The notes beneath the pieces were generated by a model. The model saw only the letters and a program-made list of their open reading frames with translations. It searched no databases and was not told the DNA's origin. Source: Phycisphaerales bacterium (GTDB taxonomy: Bacteria; Planctomycetota; Phycisphaerae; SM23-33). Taken from it: a stretch of DNA of 8,988 bases. The DNA lies in NCBI GenBank assembly GCA_003171235.1, contig PMYM01000050.1:1-8988 (forward strand). The letters run 5' to 3'. Both the position numbers and the translations under genes were made by a program. Below are positions 5,835 through 8,988 of this stretch, piece by piece (the stretch's first letter is position 1; every line of letters starts with the position of its first letter).

Positions 5835-5863
5835 TTTTTAACCTCCAGGGCGGCGCTTGACAA
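5835..5863 (-). promoter_or_regulatory. Candidate pyrF promoter
   Basis: On the minus strand, TTGTCA (5863-5858) lies 17 nt from TAAAAA (5840-5835), matching consensus at 5 of 6 and 4 of 6 positions. Transcription would start near 5828. The -35 overlaps a plus-strand TTGACA (5857-5862) because TTGACAA and its complement are alike. Confidence 0.45.
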
Positions 5864-5894
5864 TTCCCAGTCGCCCAGGCCGCCGGTATTCGGG

Positions 5895-5900
5895 TATGAT
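5895..5900 (+). promoter_or_regulatory. Possible -10 element for the aminotransferase gene
   Basis: TATGAT lies 24 nt upstream of the ATG at 5925, leaving room for a short leader that carries AGGAG at 5913-5917. No good -35 lies 16-18 nt upstream; the nearest TTGACA (5857-5862) is 32 nt away. The promoter is therefore uncertain. Confidence 0.28.
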
Positions 5901-5924
5901 ACGCCCTCCAACAGGAGTCCGGGC

Positions 5925-6794
5925 ATGAAAGTGTGGCTAAACGGCGAATTGGTCGACGCCAGCCAGGCCAAGCTGAGCGTCTTCGATCACGGCACGCTCT
6001 ACGGCGACGGCGTCTTCGAGGGCATCCGCATCTACGCGGGCAAGATCTTCCAGGTCGCCGCCCACATCGATCGCCTGTTGCGCTCAGCCGACAGCATCCG
6101 GCTGAAAATGCCCTACGCCAAGGATGAGCTGATCGAGGCCATGTACCAGACGCTCCAGGCCAACGGCCGGCGCGACGGCTACATCCGCCTGGTGGTCACG
6201 CGCGGGGCGGGAAACCTGGGGCTCTCGCCCTTCAAGTGCCTCCAGCCCGGCGTCTTCATCATCGCCGACACCATCGAGATGTACCCGCGCCAGATGTACG
6301 AGGAAGGCATGCCGGTCATCGTGGCCAAGACCCTGCGCACCTCGCGGACGATGCTCGACCCGGCCATCAAGAGCCTAAACTATCTCAACAACATCATGGC
6401 CAAGATGGAGGCCGTCGACGCCGGGGCGGGCGAGGCCATCATGCTCAACGACAAGGGCTACGTGGCCGAGGCGACCGGCGACAACGTCTTTATCGTCCGC
6501 AGTGGCGTGCTGGTCACCCCGCCGGTCGAAGCGGGCTTTCTGTCGGGCGTGACGCGCGGGGTGGTGATGCGCCTGGCCGGAGAACTGGGCATCCCGGTGG
6601 CCCAAGAGAATTTCAAGCCGGCCGATCTCTATACCGCCCAGGAGTGTTTCCTGACCGGCACCGCGGCCGAGGTGATCGCCGTGGCCACGGTCGATGGCCG
6701 GAACATCGGCCAGGGCAAGGTCGGGCCGCTCACGCGCAAGCTTATGACGGCCTTCCGCCAGTTCACCCAGTCGCCAGAAGCGGAAGGCAGGTAG
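5925..6794 (+). CDS. ilvE: Branched-chain amino acid aminotransferase (class IV)
   Basis: A PLP-dependent fold-type IV transaminase that exchanges amino groups between glutamate and the keto acids of Leu, Ile and Val in the cytosol. The 289-aa length is close to the usual 290-310. In order it shows DHGTLYGDGVFEGIR (21-35), RLVVTRG (88-94), the Schiff-base Lys in IKSLNYLNN (148-156, K149), EATGDNVF (182-189, E182 near the cofactor nitrogen), TPPVEAGFLSGVTR (198-211) and the phosphate-loop-like FLTGTAAEV (242-250). KSLNYLNN and GTAAE are typical of the BCAT group. A D-amino acid transaminase or aminodeoxychorismate lyase is less likely but cannot be excluded without substrate-site comparison. 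The ATG at 5925 has AGGAG at 5913-5917, 7 nt upstream. A longer reading frame continues upstream, but only as antisense of pyrF. No other ilv or leu gene is present. Confidence 0.92.
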   Translation: MKVWLNGELVDASQAKLSVFDHGTLYGDGVFEGIRIYAGKIFQVAAHIDRLLRSADSIRLKMPYAKDELIEAMYQTLQANGRRDGYIRLVVTRGAGNLGLSPFKCLQPGVFIIADTIEMYPRQMYEEGMPVIVAKTLRTSRTMLDPAIKSLNYLNNIMAKMEAVDAGAGEAIMLNDKGYVAEATGDNVFIVRSGVLVTPPVEAGFLSGVTRGVVMRLAGELGIPVAQENFKPADLYTAQECFLTGTAAEVIAVATVDGRNIGQGKVGPLTRKLMTAFRQFTQSPEAEGR

Positions 6795-6838
6795 CATTTT
6801 CGAGGAATTCATGGCCAAGGCGCTAAGGCTGGAATGTG

Positions 6839-6936
6839 CGATTTTCGATTTACGATTTTCGATTTAACGGCAGAAGCCAAAGGCAACGGCGAAATCATTC
6901 CTAAATCGTAAATCGCAAATCGAAAATCGAAAATTA
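6839..6936. repeat. Inverted heptamer-repeat element between ilvE and dnaG
   Basis: The left arm is four perfect-period heptamers of CGATTTN (6839-6866; last bases T, A, T, A). The right arm is four heptamers of NAAATCG (6902-6929; first bases T, T, C, A) plus one decayed unit to 6936. The 28-nt arms pair at 26 of 28 positions, and both mismatches fall at the variable base. A 35-nt centre separates them. The element is AT-rich in a GC-rich genome, fills most of the 152-nt gap, and ends just short of the weak ribosome-binding site of dnaG. Confidence 0.85.
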
Positions 6937-6946
6937 GAGTGTGCCT

Positions 6947-8755
6947 ATGCCCATGTATTCGCCACAATTCATCCTGCAGGTTCAGCAGGCCAACGACATC
7001 GTTGACCTGGTGGGGCAGTTCGTCTCGCTCAAGAAGCGGGGCAAGGAATTCATGGGGCTGTGCCCCTTCCACCAGGACCACCGCCCCAGCATGTACGTCT
7101 CGCCGGCCAAGCAGATATTCAAGTGCTTCGCCTGCGGGGCCGGCGGCGACGTCTTCCGCTTCCTGATGCTCTCCCAGCGGCTGGAATTCCCCCAGGCAGT
7201 GGCCGAACTGGCCCAGCGGGCGGGCATCGCCCTGCCGCGCGGCGAGTTTGAAAGCGAAAACGTCGACCGCTCCCTCTCCAGCCAGACGCTGGTCAAGTTG
7301 ATGACCTGGGCAGCGGGCTACTACCGCCAACAGCTTGCCTCGCCGGCCGGCCAGGCGGCCCTGGAATACGCCCGCGCCCGCAAGATCAGCGATGAATCCA
7401 TCAGCCGCTTCGGCCTGGGCTACGCCCCCGCCGGATGGGAAGACCTCTGCCGCGCCGCCGTCCGGGCGGGTTTCACCGACCGGCAACTGCTGGCCGCCGG
7501 CCTGGCCGTCGAGCGCGACAACCACACCTGCTACGACCGCTTCCGCAACCGCCTGATGTTCCCCATCCTGGACCTGCAGGATCACATCATCGCCTTCGGC
7601 GGGCGGGCGCTGGCGGCCGATGAGCGGGCCAAGTACCTCAACAGCCCCGAGACGGTGCTGTTCGACAAGTCGGCCAACCTGTACGGGCTGAACTGGTCGC
7701 GGGCGGGCATCGCCACCTCCCGCCGGGCGGTGGTGGTCGAAGGCTACCTCGACGCCCTGATGCCCCTGCAGGCCGGCCTGGACAACGTGGTTGCCACCCT
7801 GGGCACCAGCCTGACCGAGCGGCACGTCCGCCTGCTGGGGCGTTTCGCCGACGAAGTGGTGCTGGTCTTCGACGCCGACCTGGCGGGTCAACTGGCCGCC
7901 CAGCGGGCCATCGAGCTTTTCCTGGCCCAGCGGGTGAACCTGCGCGTGGCCACGGTGCCTACGGTGGGCCCGGGCGGCGAGGCGGTCAAGGACCCCTGCG
8001 ACTACGTGCTGGCCGCCGGGGCCGAGGCGTTCAAGCAGGTGCTGGAGCAGGCCCCCGACGCCCTGGAATATGCCTGGTCGCGACAGCGGGCGGCCTACCA
8101 GCAGGCCCCCAGCATCGCCGAGAAGGGGCGGATCGCGGATGACTTCCTCCGGCTGGTGGTTTCATCCGCCGCCTACGGCGCCATCGACACGCTGCGCCAA
8201 AACCTGCTGGCCAACCACATCGGCGAGCTGGTGGGGCTATCGCCGACGCAGGTGGCCGGCCAGATGCAGCGGTTGGCGCGGAGCGTTCGCCGGCCTGGGT
8301 CGGCCCAGCCGGCCGACCAGCCCCAAACCGATCTCCAGGCCTGCCCTTCCGAACGGGCCGAAAAGTGGCTGCTGGGGGCGCTGCTCAACCAGCCCGAACT
8401 CTTCACCAGCATCTGCGACCGGCTGGAGGCCGAGGATTTCCGCGCGCCGCTCTTGCGCCCGGTGGCCCAGCATGTCTGGTCGCTGGGGGTGCAGGGCCAG
8501 TTGTCGCTGGGGGCGGTGCTGGCGGCCGACCCGGGCGTGCAGTGGGCGCAGGTGATAACCGACCTGCAGCTTTCCGGCCAGGAACGGGGCCTGCACGAGC
8601 AGACGGCCCTGGAGGCCTGCCAGGACCTGCTCCGCCGCCACCGCGCCGACGAGATGGCGGCCCTCAAGCTCCAGGGTCAGGACGACCAGGCCCTCAAGAG
8701 AATCCAGGAAGAGGCCCGCCGCCCCGACCGCCGCCGCCTGCCGCGCGTGCGGTGA
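6947..8755 (+). CDS. dnaG: DNA primase
   Basis: DnaG makes the RNA primers for leading- and lagging-strand replication at the fork, partnered by the DnaB helicase. Domains of the 602-aa protein, in order: a CHC2 zinc finger with C39, H42, C60 and C63 (GLCPFH and KCFACGAGGD); a catalytic core with KYLNSPET (229-236) and LYGLN (245-249); and a TOPRIM domain with VVVEGYLDAL (262-271, catalytic E265), ATLGTSLT (283-290) and VFDADLAG (307-314, D309 and D311). A diverged C-terminal part follows, where a helicase-binding domain is expected (SERAEKWLLGALLNQPELF). The length is typical. Starts at GTG 6941, ATG 6947 and ATG 6953 are all in frame. I prefer 6947 because GAG at 6937-6939 lies 7 nt upstream, though this ribosome site is weak. 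The common neighbour rpoD is not seen within the 233 nt that remain. Confidence 0.95.
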   Translation: MPMYSPQFILQVQQANDIVDLVGQFVSLKKRGKEFMGLCPFHQDHRPSMYVSPAKQIFKCFACGAGGDVFRFLMLSQRLEFPQAVAELAQRAGIALPRGEFESENVDRSLSSQTLVKLMTWAAGYYRQQLASPAGQAALEYARARKISDESISRFGLGYAPAGWEDLCRAAVRAGFTDRQLLAAGLAVERDNHTCYDRFRNRLMFPILDLQDHIIAFGGRALAADERAKYLNSPETVLFDKSANLYGLNWSRAGIATSRRAVVVEGYLDALMPLQAGLDNVVATLGTSLTERHVRLLGRFADEVVLVFDADLAGQLAAQRAIELFLAQRVNLRVATVPTVGPGGEAVKDPCDYVLAAGAEAFKQVLEQAPDALEYAWSRQRAAYQQAPSIAEKGRIADDFLRLVVSSAAYGAIDTLRQNLLANHIGELVGLSPTQVAGQMQRLARSVRRPGSAQPADQPQTDLQACPSERAEKWLLGALLNQPELFTSICDRLEAEDFRAPLLRPVAQHVWSLGVQGQLSLGAVLAADPGVQWAQVITDLQLSGQERGLHEQTALEACQDLLRRHRADEMAALKLQGQDDQALKRIQEEARRPDRRRLPRVR

Positions 8756-8791
8756 GGCCCGCCGGGAAGTCGTGGGAAGTTCCAAGACTCT

Positions 8792-8897
8792 ACGCAGAGG
8801 CGCAGAGAACGCAGAGAACGCAGAGAAAGCTTTGAAGCTCAAGAAGAAACAAAGTGGGCCGCAAAGACACAACGAGCACGAAGAACACCCAAAGGAC
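8792..8897. repeat. Period-9 repeat blocks downstream of dnaG
   Basis: The first block repeats CGCAGAG at 8793, 8801, 8810 and 8819 (steps 8, 9, 9), with unit ACGCAGAGA. The second block has degenerate 9-mers CAAAGACAC, AACGAGCAC, GAAGAACAC and CCAAAGGAC (8862-8897). They are not translated in any convincing frame. The remainder of 8756-8988 shows no gene and no clear T-rich terminator for dnaG. Confidence 0.65.
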
Positions 8898-8950
8898 GCG
8901 TTGAAGTTGTAAAGAGAATAGAAACTTCGTGATCTTTTTGCCTTTGTGGC
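8858..8950. repeat. Imperfect inverted repeat near the right edge
   Basis: CACGAAG (8877-8883) matches CTTCGTG (8925-8931) exactly, and GCCGCAAAG (8858-8866) pairs with CTTTGTGGC (8942-8950) through one G-T wobble. The period-9 block at 8862-8897 is thus partly mirrored on the other side of a roughly 41-nt centre. The arms are unequal and interrupted, so it looks like a decayed copy. Confidence 0.5.
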
Positions 8951-8988
8951 GAATTTGTTTTTCCGTTCCGAGAGCCCGGAGGGCGACT

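Noticed and set aside
5857..5862. Plus-strand TTGACA as the -35 of ilvE
   Set aside because: The sequence 17 nt downstream (5880-5885) is GC-only, and the nearest TATGAT is 32 nt away, outside normal spacing.
4962..5924. Upstream extension of the ilvE frame, giving a 610-aa protein
   Set aside because: These 321 residues are antisense to pyrF. IlvE homology begins at the ATG at 5925, which has a good ribosome site and gives the normal family length.
6809..7891. Minus-strand frame of 360 aa opposite dnaG
   Set aside because: It is antisense to the zinc-finger and TOPRIM coding regions of dnaG and has no domain of its own.
8756..8988. Small coding gene or CRISPR array after dnaG
   Set aside because: No frame gives a credible protein. 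The repeats are 7-9 nt with no spacers, far too short for CRISPR repeats.
1..8988. Defence system, prophage, transposon genes, tRNA or rRNA
   Set aside because: No nuclease, helicase, recombinase, transposase or phage gene pattern was seen, and no cloverleaf or conserved rRNA stretch was recognised. The candidate novelties are the intergenic repeats and the small unknown gene only.

Overview
This is a GC-rich (about 65% in the genes) bacterial chromosome segment made mostly of housekeeping genes that switch strand often, with several repeat-filled intergenic gaps. The type 2 (long) PyrF, the single-domain receiver, the DUF981 protein and above all the intergenic texture (GGTGGCAC-type nested hairpins, iterated 7-9-nt units in inverted pairs) make me lean to a Planctomycetota-like environmental genome. 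That placement is inference from style, not proof.

Layout. 1-718: a lower-GC 131-aa gene of unknown function on the minus strand, framed by two inverted copies of a 35-nt hairpin repeat and followed by a gene-free, hairpin-rich stretch. 719-2658: a YihY/BrkB-type membrane protein (minus) and an EamA/DMT-type transporter (plus) diverge from a 104-nt gap. That gap holds two face-to-face promoter candidates occupying the same bases, plus a terminator-like hairpin ahead of the transporter. 2772-3224: a stand-alone receiver domain with Asn at the phosphoacceptor position, then a strong bidirectional terminator. 3265-4780: a DUF981 membrane protein and a small kinase-like protein, both minus, each with recognisable control or termination signals. 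4902-6794: pyrF (minus) and an ilvE-type aminotransferase (plus) diverge. 6947-8755: dnaG, the replication primase. 8756-8988: gene-free repeat sequence.

The genes do not form one pathway. PyrF makes UMP, IlvE makes branched-chain amino acids and DnaG primes replication; the rest are membrane or signalling proteins of uncertain role. Most genes appear to be transcribed singly.

I see no defence system, CRISPR array, transposase or phage gene. The most interesting material lies between the genes. Three intergenic regions carry short units iterated at fixed periods (8 nt at 4811-4906, 7 nt at 6839-6936, 9 nt at 8792-8950) and arranged wholly or partly as inverted pairs. Separately, the low-GC gene at the left edge sits between inverted hairpin repeats.
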